64,000 nucleotides of DNA from Kudoa neothunni (lineage: Eukaryota > Cnidaria). Shown here piece by piece: positions 36,400 to 49,846 of the stretch. The DNA is taken from contig OZ199840.1 in NCBI GenBank assembly GCA_964304625.1, positions 2,232,001 through 2,296,000 of the forward strand, in the 5' to 3' direction. Below the pieces are notes generated by a model. The model searched no databases. It was not told the DNA's origin and saw only the letters and a list, made by a program, of their open reading frames with translations. Each line of letters opens with the position of its first letter. Within the stretch, counting starts at the first letter, position 1. A program made the translations under genes and the position numbers.

Positions 36400-38140
36400 C
36401 AAAAATACAATGGGGTTGTTTACTTTCTTATACTGGTGAATTCGTAATGTCAACTTATTGTAAACAGATTAGCGTTGACAATAATAAGATTACTTTATCA
36501 TGCGATTTTCTATAATGATTAATGATATGCGTAGATAACTTTAAGTTATTTAAATACAATTGTAACTTTAACTTTACTCTTCTTTATACTTTAAACTAAG
36601 TTAACATGCTCTACAATATTCTTTGATGCGTAGGCGGTGAAAGCGTCATTAACGAAGATTTGTTGTTTAAACGGGAGATTAATAAGCCACGCGAGTTGCA
36701 AGGACTTACGATTCCTAAATGAAAATAAAATCCAATAAAGAAGAAAGCGATGATGATGTGGTTATTAATGTCAATTTCGATCAACTCTGTCGTCAAAAGA
36801 ATGATAAAATAATTATAATTGACTCTTAACATAAAATGACCTTGGCCTATTCAAGACTTAAGTCAGCATGGTCGAGAAAGGGAAACCAAGCGAAGGGGGG
36901 TTTTTGCGCTAGTCCTAATATATAAAGTAGTAGTGTGTGTGTTTTTCGTTGATAGAAGCATATACGTAAACGTTTAATAGTATTAATATCTTTAAAAAAA
37001 TAATTTTTTTAAACTTACGCATTGTATGTATTGATAGTCATTCTATTCTAGAATATATAGCTAGTTTAATTTTTCCATCCACATTAGCATTAAAAAAGAG
37101 ACTAAAGTCTCCATTTAGTGGATTTACTCGACTAAAACATGTAGGAATAACATCGGTAGGTTAATTTTACTAACTTACATATACATTGCATTTTTTCTTT
37201 ATAATACGTTTAACATTGCAAATAATTAATGTTTTAGCCCGTTGGGGTTCAATATAAAGGTCAAATAAACCCATATTTTTGAAGGTAGTCTGGTGAGAGA
37301 ACTAGAATTTTTCGTAGATCACCAAAAAACAGGCAACTAAATTGGTCGTATACTTTTAAAATGATGAATAATTAGTCATATTGAGCTTACGTATTTTCAT
37401 TAGTTTTATAAAAGCTATCAGATATATTTTTTAAAAGATGTTACGAATGTTACACATATAAAAAGTAATCGTACTTTTAAATATTATCTTAACGACTTTT
37501 AACATATACAGTTATGTTTCGGCGTCAAAATTTAACAGGAAATCTTTTTTGTAAAAAGATGAAAATAGATTTTTATGAATAAGGTTTGCTTTAAATTTTC
37601 AAATTTCTGTTCTGTTAAATACAAGAAATAGAGCTAAATTCATTTGATTGAAAAAAATCATGTTGGAAATAAATTTACTTTACTTATTAATCTAATTATT
37701 TAACGTTTAAAATTTCTTCATTTTAAGAATAAAACTGTTAAGACAAGACACCATTGTTATTAATATCACTATATGTATATCTATAAAGCTGTTTATATAT
37801 GAAATTTAGGATCCAGAATGTTCTAGAAACATCTAGGCCGATGATAGGTTGTTATAGAAGCTTTCAGTGTATTCTATTTTATTCTTTGATAAAATAAAAT
37901 TTTTTATATACATTGAATCTTACGAAGTATGTTATTTTTTATCCTGTCACGTATTTAATGAAAAAAGCTCTAAATAAAGTTGAAACTTCGTGTCAGAAAT
38001 TAATTTGCTTGGTCATATAACATTTTCATTTTGTATTTTCATAATTTTTTTTGTTTTTATCTTAAAGTTAATTTTTAAAATTTTAATTATTAAATAAAAA
38101 GTCGGATTAGTTTAAATGATTTCAATTTTATTGGAATCTA
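36400..38140. other. AT-rich intergenic DNA, no gene seen
   Basis: No supported ORF. A stretch at 36890-36970 (GGGTTTTTGCGCTAGTCC, then ATATATAAAGTAGTAGTGTG) resembles the start of repeat family B only loosely. Confidence 0.45.
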
Positions 38141-38142
38141 TA

Positions 38143-38993
38143 CATTGGGTAGCCAATTCTACACTCTGCGGACTCTACGTAAGATTTTTAATGTATCTTT
38201 CACGATTTTTTTATTTTTAAGCGCGTTTGTTTAGTAAGCTTAAAATGTTTTTTATTTTTAAAATTAAATTAATTTACGTGAAGGTACGTAGAGCTCTTAG
38301 TGATGTAATTGGTGAGGGTGTTTCGTTGCGTTCCTACTGTACACGCATAAGATTTATATTGTTTAGGTTTATATTGGAATTTTCATCATCTTTCAGTATG
38401 AAACAAAAATAATTAATAAATATTGTAAATCTTGAAAAATTACGTATTTATTCGTTAAACCAGAATTACCCAACATCTATACGTATATGAAACCGCATTA
38501 TCCTGCATATATGGGAAATACTTATAAGATTGTGTGTTTTGGAAGTCATTAAGATTGAATGTTTGTCGTCGTTAATCCATTGATATTAACTAGGGAAAAC
38601 TTTAAAATAGATTTTTTAAATTATGTTTATCGCACATTTCAACTTTTTGACAACTAAATAATTATTTAAATTGTTTAATCATCGCATTTTATTCACGAGA
38701 GAATCGTATTTTAACGTTTTAATTGTAATTTGTGGATGTGGTTAATTACATTAAATAAATTTTAATATTTTGATTTTAATCCAATTTATTATTTTATTGT
38801 CGAGGAGCATATAATTAGAGATTAATACTAATTATTTTTCTTATTGCGTTAGTTTTTAACAAATATTAAAATAGGTTATTCCAATATAAAGTTAAACATC
38901 ACAAATTTTATGCATTTACAGTAGAGTCGCAAATAGGCGCCCTCATTAATTATATGCTCCCGATAGGGATTATGTAAAATCGGCTACCCAGTG
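38143..38993. repeat. Non-autonomous TA-flanked inverted-repeat element (Tc1/mariner-like)
   Basis: The left end CATTGGGTAGCCAATTCTACA (38143-38163) matches the reverse complement of the right end (38973-38993) at 18 of 21 positions. Both ends are flanked directly by TA (38141-38142 and 38994-38995), the Tc1/mariner target duplication. The 851-bp interior is AT-rich and has no transposase, so it would depend on an enzyme made elsewhere. Confidence 0.6.
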
Positions 38994-38995
38994 TA

Positions 38996-41900
38996 TACAT
39001 TTTAGCTCAAAGTAAGTTTTTATTTTAAATCTTTGCTATTGATATTCTTTAATTTTATAAAAACAATCATGAAAACAAGGGGAATACGACTTCGTTTTTC
39101 AAGTGGGGCTGATATGGAGTTAGGCAATTAATTAGTCAAATTTAATTTTTATATTTTTGACAAAATATTTGAAACTATAAATTTAGTTATTGTGTTTTCA
39201 ATAAAACAACGCTTGAGGTTGTATTTAATCTTAATATTACATCTCTAACTCCACATCAGCCTAATATGTCACTCAGTGTGCCATAACTGAAAGCACTATT
39301 TTTTGTTGTTCTGCTCTGTTTCTACTAACTCTGCTGGAGAGAGGAGATCGATATTGTTGTTGAAATAGCGATTTCGGTGTTCTGATCCTTTTTGCCTATT
39401 CTTTGGAAGTAATGGGTTCGATAAAATAGTTTGCGTTGAACATTTGGATGTTCTCCTATGTTGGGTACGTTCTTAGTTTTCCAACGAAGCGTCGCGTATG
39501 TTCAACGTCATGTTCAATTCAATTGAATTCTTCTTTCCTCATACGCTCATGTGTGCTTTTTTTTAAGATTTAGTGTCTACGCCCCGTTTCTTCTCTCTCT
39601 TTCGTCTCTCTTACGCCTCCTCTTTACTTTCTTCATTCGTACATTTATTGACAATTTTATGTATCATAGTAAGCCAAATTCAAACTACTTTTCTATGACG
39701 AAAAGTGAAATGATGTACCAGAAAATTGAGTTATCTGTTATATTTTTTCATTTTTAGGCGATTTAATGTGATGAGAGATTATATATAAAGGATGAAATTC
39801 TTATTTAATTTAGGGAAAGTGTTACTAAAAAAATGGTTGTGTTATTTTCCAAATCATTTGGGATCTCTCTCGATTTTGTCAGCATTACAAATGTGGAGGT
39901 AAATAGACACCTTAGTAAACAATTTAATTTTCTTTTATTAATTAGACTATTAGAATTAAAAAATTAAATAAACAAATTGACATCATCCAATTCAAATGAA
40001 AGAACGGTAAGTAGAATCGTGCTTTGCATTGAAACGAACAATATTATATTTATAGAATAATAAAGCCAAAGCAATATATTTAGAAAAACTCTGGAGATTT
40101 GTTATTTCGGGTAAGTTCTTTAGTACGTGTACCATGCCAACTTAATCATACCTCTTTCATTAGATTGAATACTTTATAATTTCTCATGAACGATAATTCA
40201 TGCTGTAGTTTTCATTCAAGTTGAGATGCATAATTAATCAAACACAGGTTACCTTTCTCATTGTTTAAACCTGGACGAAATTAACACATACCTATGTTCC
40301 ATCACATGTTCTCTTTCAATAATTGATTCGAATCATCAGGAAAATTTTCATTTTTTGTTTTTGCGATTTAATTAAAAGCATATCCTTTATATATCTGGCT
40401 TATAAATTAAAGTATTCTACTTTTAAAGATTCATTTTTCCACGAGGGATATACGTAAAGATTCTCGAATGATGGTTTAGTTGAAAAATAATGAATCTAGG
40501 ACCCAACGACGATATAAAGTTGTTGATTTCTGTGGTATAATGTAACGCTATGCATCATCATAATAAAGTCCACATGCGAGAGACTTCTTTTTTCCATTTG
40601 AAAATCCGTATTCTTTTTCGATAATTTTTCTCACTGGAGTAAAAAATCTCCTCAATAACATAAATTTTTCTTTTGGTTCAATTACTCAGAATTGGCATAT
40701 TTACAAAGGTCCTTCTTCTCTTATTAGCTTCACTCCGAGTGATGTGTTGAATCAACGGAATTCATCGGCTAATATCAACTTCCATATCTCAAATTATTGG
40801 GGAAACTTTTATACCACTCAATGTGTTGTTCTTTGTACCTTAGTTCCAACAGAATTATTATCTGAATGAATGCTTCAACTTCAACTCATCTTTCAGAAAC
40901 GAAAAATTTGATCTAATACAATTTCAGTAACATTCTAAAATCGAATAATCTGTGATTTTCCCCTCCATTTTTTATACTGATAAATCATCCTTTGATTATT
41001 CATATTCAGTTTTATTTAAATAGCTAAATTTGTGATTGGACGACTTCATTGTGAGTGTTCCATTTTCCCAATCTTGAATAATTTTCCCCTGCTGTCGTCC
41101 AAATTTTTGAGGGGACAGTAGTTGATAACTGGTTATCGGTGACGATATTTTTTTACATTAACGTTGAATTTTATTATGAGGAAACCGGGAAGTTATTATG
41201 AACATGAAGTTATATATTAATTAACTTATCTAATGTAAAACAAATTACACAGTTGATAGATACTTCGTTTATTCTTTGGGAAACTATTTTGTATCTTGAC
41301 AGCCTCCCTCCAGTCTACTTCAATTTTATATCATTGAGAATGTACAAGTCATGTTTCATTTTTTACTCCTTGGGCAGGACTTAAATCTTGAGGCAACACA
41401 TGCAAGAAAGAATTTTTATATATTTTATGCCCTATCTCTATACAGTGTGTAATGATTTGTCAAATTACATTTACATGTATGTTAGAAAATATTTTCACCA
41501 TACATTCATTCTTTTATTCTATCGACCATCCATTATGTTTGCTATTAATGCGATTTCCATCACATTGTTTTTTTGGAAACATAGATTTTTAATATATTTA
41601 TTCCATAGCCTCCTAATGTTCTAAAATCATCAACTGGCTTTGAAAATACCCATCTTAATATAACGATATTCCGTTATATTATAAGGATTAATCTTAAGAT
41701 TAATAAGGACGAAAAGAATGTTAGAGTTGACTCTTACTGGCACAACTGAGGAATAAAGACTAAAGCCAAAATTAATTTTAATGTATCATAAATAACCCAG
41801 ATCGTTCGTTAATAACACTCCTTTTCATAAGCGTATTTAATGGAATCATTCATTGTTGTCATTTCCTAAATTTCTGTTCATGGATTCACCATTCATCATG

Positions 41901-42332
41901 TGTATTATGTTCTAATAAATCCTAAACATGGTTAATTGTTCCAACATTCACCAATGCTCTTTATTGAAATAATTATAAATAACCAATGTCTTGAATTGTT
42001 TCTTACAACCTAATCCTTTTTAAGCAACTTATAATGGTCTTCATTTGGAGCTGTACATGGAATTACCGTTACCAATTAGAACTACTGGACATCATTTTTT
42101 ATTATTACAACTACTTCATAACTTTCAAGATGAAGGAGAAAAGATTTCCAAATTTATTACTTATGCATCTCAACTTGAATATAAAAACTAATATGTACAT
42201 CCGTAGTTTGTGATTTATTTTGTTGGTATTTCTTTTTTGCGTGTAATGTCTATACATTATATTCTGTTTCTAATACTTAAAAAAGAATGAAATTTTTAAA
42301 AAATTTGTTATTCATGATTTAAAACAGTCAGC
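38996..42332. other. AT-rich intergenic DNA with a small inverted repeat and a GC-richer patch
   Basis: A 17-nt inverted repeat with one mismatch, GGCTGATATGGAGTTAG at 39107-39123 and its complement at 39245-39261, could fold into a hairpin. A patch at about 39300-39640 has less A/T and pyrimidine-rich runs but no coding content or clear ends. Nothing else is supported. Confidence 0.45.
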
Positions 42333-42610
42333 TTAACTCTCCCGAGCATCACCGGGTTTTCGCGCTAGTTTCTTATACTTCGAATCCTGTACACATGAAC
42401 TAAAAAATTAAAAGGATTCGTTCAATTTTTCTATGAACTGAAAAATAATTCTGGCAATTTAATCGATTATTATGAAACTATACAGCATATTAATTACTTG
42501 ATTAGGCAGGTTTTAAAAAAATTTTGCTGAAATAAAAAAATGCTGGGGTCAAATCTGACCCCACTTAGGAACATACACTATTTTGTCGAGCACTGTTCCG
42601 TGAGGGTTAA
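42333..42610. repeat. piggyBac-type miniature element (MITE)
   Basis: Bounded by TTAA at 42333-42336 and 42607-42610. The left end reads TTAACTCTCCCGAGC; the right end, reverse-complemented, reads TTAACCCTCACGGAAC: a short imperfect inverted repeat of piggyBac type. A subterminal palindrome GGGGTCA...TGACCCC is at 42545-42562, a kind of structure common in piggyBac relatives. Length is 278 bp including both TTAA. It has no coding content. Confidence 0.55.
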
Positions 42611-42963
42611 TAGGTGCAAATCTCCTAAACATTTTTAAACTATTTCAGAGAAAATATTAAAAATAGAGCGTCATGTAGATTTATTTTATTTCTCTTGCTC
42701 ATTTAAATTTTAAATGAACATTAGGCACGAAAGGATTAATAAATAGGAATTAAGAAGTGGCGCGCAAAATAAACGTTGCTTAAGCGCTTATATACTTTTA
42801 GATAAAAATAAATCTATGTTCAATATGAAAAAATACTAGTAGTTATCAACTATAATTATATTAATTTAAATATAATTTTCAAACAACTAATAACAAATTT
42901 GTTAACTAACTTTTATAATAATATAGGTAATTGATGTAAGGGGTGGTGAAAGTATCATCGTTT

Positions 42964-43060
42964 TTATAGATCGTTAGAAATCTCCTTAGAATTCTTTCTG
43001 TAAACTGCTATACCTATCACTACCAAAAGTGAAACCACGATGGGTATCATTGCATATAAT
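42964..43060 (-). other. Transmembrane and tail exon of the 19-exon gene
   Basis: 97 nt entered in phase 2. It encodes about 20 hydrophobic residues followed by RKNSKEISNDL and a stop, so a type I protein with an 11-residue cytoplasmic tail. The positive charge right after the helix fits a stop-transfer signal. Confidence 0.8.
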
Positions 43061-46000
43061 CTAAAAAAGATTATCTATAACAAATATGCATTTCCGTTAC
43101 ATGTAACTTCCAACAAACCTATCTAATGTCAAACTCGGAAATATAAATGTCAATTACGAATAACTATTCTTTGCAGCATCAAAATTGTGATTTTCTTTAC
43201 TATCTACATTTTTCCTTATTTATCAGATCATTAAATTAAAATAATTTTACTAAATATAATCATAAATATGACATGCAAAATCGTTTTTACCCGTTCTCAA
43301 CCTTTTCTATTAATTTTTGAACGATATCATCTACTACAATGTCGGTATGCTCACTCCTTATGTTTTCTCCTCCTATGATTTTTTTATTCCACAAGGAATT
43401 TCTATTGAATTTACTAAATAAATCATTTTAATTATATAGTAAATAGTTGGAATTTAGTTACCCTTTCATTTTACCTATTCTTGAGTCTTCGAAAAATATA
43501 TTATTAGAAAATACGGATTAATTAATAGTTTAAACAAAATATATATACACCGAATACTATATTTGTTATAGAGTGAGTAATCCTTTGCTTTCAATTTCAA
43601 TATATAATCCTTTTCCGTCGACAAGTTATTGATGTTAACGATACATTTATTGGCAGAGCATTCTTCGTCATCATTACACCATGTAACAATTTCCCCCTCC
43701 TGGTTGTCTCCGATTTTTTCCTGAATCATAAACGGACATCTTGAATTGTCATTTTTTCCTGTGAAATCTACTTTAATTGTCAAGTCACTACCTCCATTCA
43801 GCGAATGCTTAGTCGAAATAGCACCATTTACTGAATAATATTATTAAAACATAAGCTTATTGATTTTGAATACTTGTCTCAACAGTATACTCCTTTTGTT
43901 TTTTGCCATCGGATGGTTCGACGGTCAAATCGTAAGTCGCTCCTAATTCTAGGTTGACAATTTTGAACTTAGCATCACATTTGTTCTCGCATTCTCCCAT
44001 TTCATCACATGTAGCCATATATTTTGGATCTGACGTGCCATTTTTTTTAACATAAATTCTGCAGACCGGCAAATAATTATCAAATCCAAATGGTGTTATT
44101 GTAGCAGTGGAACCCTTTTTGTTTAATGGTGTATTATTTGTAGTTAAATCATTTCCCTCAGCTTAATAAACTGTTAGAATTTTTTTTAATTTTAGTCGTT
44201 ACATGTTCGGAATGTTGCTTTCTTTACATAGTTATTAATTCCAATGTTGGTTACCGTTACAGAAATTATATAATTTGTACCAGCCGTAAGACCAGTAATA
44301 GAGTACATCTCGTCACAGCTAGTGCCGCATTCACCACTGTCATTACAATTAGCCCGTGCTTCAATCGAAAAAGTATTTGCTCGGCGTATTTTAATTGTAC
44401 ACATTGGGTCAGACATTCCTTTCTTCATACTCTTATACGCGTTAAGTCCGATAAGGGTGACACCCCTATCTTTAATATCGCTTAAATTTATGGCATTGTC
44501 ATTTCCTATAACGCATTATTTTTAAAGATAAATCCAAATTTACTTTTAAAGTATTGTTCGAACCCATCGATATCAAACCTTCGTTTTACAATTATTCCAA
44601 TATTCTCACTTTCATCCGTTAAATTGATAACACTATCTTGACAAAGATGGAAACACTCTTTTTTCTCCTCAGTGCATCCATTCAGAACAGTACTTTGTTG
44701 AGTTGGGTTACTTTCACTTACCTTAAACACTTTGATGTGACAAATCTCGTCATTATATGGACCAGGAGAGAATTTTATTTGAAGTTTTCTATTGTTACTA
44801 GCATCGCCTGAAATTGAATAAATGATCTGAGATTTTAGGGGGGTCTCAGTTTTCAAATAAGTATTATTTACGTAATAGAATATGGCAGGCCAAAGCAGTG
44901 TTGAACTGATATTATAATAACTTATGTATCTATCAATTAAAAGAGCAGTGGATTTATCCTGTAAATTCTCAGAATACGATTCCATATTCAAGATGGCCTT
45001 TTTGGCACTGCTTTGTTCATCATCTTTTCCGTCATTTTGTATATTCCAATCAGTTATTGAGTTTGATTTGTAAGAGAAAATAACTTTTCCCTCATCATGA
45101 GAAAAGCCATAAGTGTTATCTTGTTTGAAATCTATAAAAATATTATCATAAATATATATTTTTTTAATTACTCATTATTAATGGGAACACTTGCACCTTT
45201 TTACATCTTTTGGCTTCTACGTTGTCTGCGCCATAACAAACTGATATATATCGATCAACTTTTGAATTAATATATCCAACGTTTAGATCACTGTTGGTGC
45301 AGTCCACCAAACAATCATCATTATCTAAGTCTTCGCAAAGTTCTGGCTTTTTAAATTCGGTTCCTTCAAAATTAATTATCTTTATTACACACTTATTAGC
45401 ATCAGGAAAACTGGACAGTTTTATTGAAAATTTGTCAACTTTATCCGAAGATTGTATAAACTTCTGTTCAAGTTTTCCACGTCGAATGAAAGCTAAAAAC
45501 GAATGTGAACAGAGATTCTTTTAAAAGTTACCTGGTATTGATAACTTGAATGGTGCTGATTTTTTGTCTGCATATATCATCAATCTGTAGTTATACTTAT
45601 TACTGTATGTATTATGTTCAAATTGAATATCGTTGCAATCTTTGACATCACCATTATCACAATCAATGCAGGATTTTATTATTCTTGTAGGTGAAACTAT
45701 TTAACGATAATAAAAGTAATATGACACGATTACCTTCGTTTTGGTCATGTTTATATAACTGATAGTAACATTTTGTATTGCTAACGTCTTCCAAAGATGA
45801 TTTCATTTGTACGAGAAGCTTGTTCTTCTCGGAATTTGTTGAAACTTCAAAGTTGATTGTTGAACCGCCTAATGGTTATTTCTTCTATTATCGAATATAT
45901 ACATAACGATTGTTACTCTTATTTTGAGTTTCTAAAGTTTTTATTCCATAATTTCCACTGGGAACAATTTTGAGGGTATAAGTGGTATGGAAGTTAAGTC

Positions 46001-49000
46001 CAATAATGTCGAACCCTGATTTGCACGGCTTTACACACAACTCCTTTCCTGAACAAATGGCAGGATAATATAAATCACTTTTCTCTTTTATGTAGATGGT
46101 ACAAATTATTGATTCATCTATTGTATTTTGGGGAACTGTGATTCCGTTCGGACTAGTAGTGATTGAAGACTCTTGAATGGGAAGTTGTTGGTTTGCTTGA
46201 GCAGAAAATATATTTAAAATACCGTCTAATTTTATAAAATACCTATTTTATGGAAAAAATATTTTCTTGGTGAGTAATTAGGTATTTTAGTTATAGTCAC
46301 CATAATATCATTATGTAAATGATTTGGAGGAGGAGTAATTTGAACCTCCCCAAAGCTACAAGTAAATGATTGGTCATCTACATCTTTCCTTCCGTTTTCA
46401 GTAACTAATGGAGCATATGTGTTCCACATCTTTATTGAGCATGCAACAGATGGATTAGTTAATTCCTCACCATCTTCATTTTTATTTTTTCCAGTAAGAT
46501 TAATTTGAATTTCTGTATCTGTTGTTTTCACAGAAACATCAGGTAAGTGTTTCACTAAAAATTACAGGTGATTTACTGAATATATCTAAATCTTACGTAT
46601 GTATATATTATTTTGATAACCGATAGTAGGTTTCATTCCTAGTTTTAGGACCCTTATTTTAACGGCTTTTACACTCGTGTGCATATTTCCAAATTTGTAG
46701 CTCTTGCACGTACTGAAAAAACAATTCTCCCTATTATCACATTCGTTCGAAAAAAAACCGTTCGAATTCGATGCTGTGGCGTCTATCCATTCAAATATGC
46801 ACATTTCAGATGGCTCTGGATTAACCAGTTGAACTGTCAATGTTTCCTCTTGTTCATCATTTTTTAGTTCATAATAAAATCTATTGAAAATTGGGGCTTG
46901 GTTTTTAACAAATGTATTGTCGTAGAAATAATGAAAATCAAAATATTCCGGACAGCTTATATAATAGTCTTTTATTAACTCGTCGAATTGAATCGAATAA
47001 CTTCCAAAATCACATTGGGAGATTGTAGATTGTGTTTCCGTCACAGAATCTAGCACTTGGGTATCCTTATATGCTTTACATGATAATGAGCATTTATTCA
47101 AACCTAATTTTATTTTGTCGCCTTCTAATTCTGCTTTGTGAGTAAGTTCTTTGAAATGATCTTAAGAAATGATTAAATTAATAAAAAAATTATATAATAC
47201 CTATGTAGTACGAATAGACCTTTCCTATATTAATAGTGACGCCTATGTCCGTTGGTTGTGGAGGTTTTTCAGGTTCATGTGATGCAAGAGAAGCTCCTTT
47301 CTCCATTTCTTCGTTTCCCATTCCTTTTGAAGATTGCTTTCCTCCATCGTCATTTCCTGGAGATGGCCTAAACTCACCTTCGCCCGATTTTGCAATGATA
47401 CCTCTGTTAATACCTGATTTCCTCGTAGTTTTTACAGTTTTAGTTTCTGTATAAGTGACAGAAATGTAATTTGGTTTATTCTGACTATTAGGATCAATTT
47501 CGAATGCTGTTGAGAGTTCGGTGCATTTTTTTTTAATCATCCCGCTACTACCAACATTTTCATAACCCGAAAGGGCTACATTAGATTTTTGGATTGTGCA
47601 TTCCGTATTCTGCTTACCTGTAAGATCAGTGTCTATGAATTTTACCATGTACTTTGATTCTGATTTATCGTAATATAGGACCATTTTTTCATTACCTTCT
47701 TCAATACCACCTATAAATATAAATTTAATACTTCTATAAAAGAAAAAATACATTTTAAGCTTTGTTTTTGGGGGTTAGAGTAATCTACATTTATAACAAC
47801 TAATGTATATGTGACTTCGCAGTTGAGAGAATCCCATACGAAATCTATTGTCTTAGATCCACTAGTTACAGCAAGTTTACAACCGTCATTCAAACAATCC
47901 TTAATAATTTTCTTAGATTCTTGTTCCAGTAGAACGTATGCCCAAGAAGTTCTTAAAGTTTGATCTGAAGAAACAGCATCCAATGTAGCCGTTGTTTTCT
48001 TGTCCCCATCATCTGTTGAAACGTCTATTTTTATTTCGGTTCCAGCAGCTATTAAAATTCATTATTATTAGATTTCATAAATAAATTACTCGACACCGTA
48101 CCGCCTTCAATACAGTTATATCCTTTAGGACAAACAGTTATTTTGTATTCTGTTTTGGGATCAAGATTTATTATATTGAAATTTCCATTACAAGCACCAG
48201 AACAGAATTTTTTAGCATCACCTTCTCCACATGTGGCGGGATACATCGGTGTATCATTTCCAACGGTTGAATAATACAGATCACATTTTTCCTGATTACC
48301 TGTTCCAGCAGAAAATAAATTGGATAAGTTAAGAGTTATTTTATTATATTGATCAGAAGGATTGGTCGAGGTAAGATCAGCAGTTTTTGTTAATTCATCT
48401 CCTATTTGTAATTATGAATACAGAGTAAATATTTATCTTTACCTTTAGTTTTGAAATAAAAATAACGGTGATAATAATTAACTTCCGGCGAATCTAATGT
48501 GTTAAGTCCTTTTATTTTAACTTTTAAAATATATTCGGTTAGTGGCATAAGCAAGCTCAAAATTATCGATTGAAAACCTCCGTTCCCATTATACGCGGGA
48601 TTTCCCCAATTATCTTTAATTCCCAGATTTTTCTCAATTATTTTAATTTCTACGATAGCTGCTCCCTCTACAGCACTATCTTCTTCATTTTTATTTAAAT
48701 TAGTTAACTCTAAAGATGCTTCATTCTTTCCAATGTCAGTAATAGTGGGTTGACTGGTACGGACTATAAAATTGATAAGAGACATTAGATAGATTACAGT
48801 TTACATGTGATAGTTTGAATAAACTCTTTGGATATGATCTTGTCTAGGGGTTTTACAAGTACTTGAGCGAATTTCAAGGTTGGATTATGTTGATGATATA
48901 ATGTCGCTTTGTAGCAAGGCTGAAGACAAGGCCCAGCTCTATTCATCTCTGAGCAATAAGAGGAAAAATGAGAGTCATTAATATCTTTTATTCCAAAGTA

Positions 49001-49846
49001 ACAAATTTGCGAAGGTTTTGGATTCTGGAGGGTAATTGTGTAATAATTATCATTGGTTCCTTTTGACCCTGTTGCAATAAACCAATCCTCATCAAGATTT
49101 TTTGGATTCAATAAAATTTCTGGTGAGCGATTGTCGATTCCAACCACATACGTAGGTTGATATGATTTAGAAGGTAATGTAATAGATTTGACTGAATAAA
49201 AGGCTTCCGACAATCCTTGGTTGTGTCCTGGAACCGAACCTTTGATTGTTATTTCGCTGTTTTGTTTACTTTGAATTGAAACAATGAATGTATTATTTAT
49301 TTTAGTTGCTGTCAACGAGCTTTTTATGTAAAGATCTATTTTATGACATTAAAGTTTTAGAAAAAATGTTATTATACTTTTTGTAGTATAAACCCTCTTT
49401 ATAGAGCATTTTTTAACATCACTCTCACTCATTCCTTGACACCATTTAATATACTTAATGGTTTTAAAACCTTCGCCACTGAGGTTTAAACCAACTTTTC
49501 TACATTGGAAAATACACATTTTTGCATCCTCATCCACTTTTGCACCACTTATGTCCGTATCGCAGGTAGAAACGGTGTTAATTATTTCCTTATTATAGCC
49601 ATAATACTGGAGTGCACAGCGTTTGAAGCTATTCTCAACATTGTATCCAGAGAGTGATATAATATATTTCTTTGGGCTGTGCGAAAAATTCACTTTCATT
49701 ATGTTATTATCAATATTATCAGAAATCACATTTTCCGCACATAACACTAATAACGATGAATATATATAATCTCAAAGAGAATTACGAGTGAAAATGACGA
49801 GATATATTGTAGAATCATATCGTTGTCTCATAGACAATCTCATCAT
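42964..49846 (-). CDS. 19-exon gene for a large type I membrane protein with tandem four-Cys FN3-like modules
   Basis: Predicted product is about 1935 residues. Exons: 49786-49846, 49378-49746, 48805-49335, 48443-48763, 48090-48401, 47752-48048, 47201-47710, 46597-47160, 46243-46554, 45917-46195, 45734-45868, 45532-45696, 45172-45492, 44544-45131, 44203-44505, 43874-44161, 43558-43830, 43291-43372, 42964-43060. All joins are GT-AG; every internal exon from 2 to 17 is a multiple of three and all introns but the last are phase 1, with no stop. Exon 1 gives a signal peptide (STIYLVIFTLLCAE). Most exons encode about 90-110 residues with the pattern C-x-I, then C-x(5-9)-C-x3-C-x(4-6)-[IVF]-x2-L-x3-T-x-Y-x-[IVL]-x-V, fibronectin-III-like at its end. 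The last exon holds one helix (LYAMIPIVVSLLVVIGIAVY) and a short basic tail. I do not recognise the family; cell-surface adhesion or recognition is inference. The acceptor of exon 18 is the least certain join. Confidence 0.85.
47201..47710 (-). other. Exon 7 of the 19-exon gene, with a low-complexity linker
   Basis: The first two thirds encode one module (GNEKMVLYYDKSESKYMV through SVTYTETK). The last third (about 47215-47420) is rich in Gly, Ser, Glu, Pro and Lys, with no cysteine, and reads like a flexible hinge. It comes just before the second long exon (46597-47160), so it may separate two halves of the ectodomain. Confidence 0.7.
49786..49846 (-). other. Signal-peptide exon of the 19-exon gene
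   Basis: I chose the ATG at 49846 because the 61-nt exon then ends in phase 1 at a GTAATT donor and joins exon 2 in frame. The joined sequence gives a basic N-terminus (MMRLSMRQRYD), a hydrophobic core and an LCAE-type cleavage site. The ATGs at codons 2 and 6 are in the same frame and could serve instead. Confidence 0.7.

Noticed and set aside
39551-39757. ORF with Ser/Leu/Arg-rich sequence in a GC-richer patch
   Set aside because: Low-complexity composition from a pyrimidine-rich tract, with no domain and no splice or start context.
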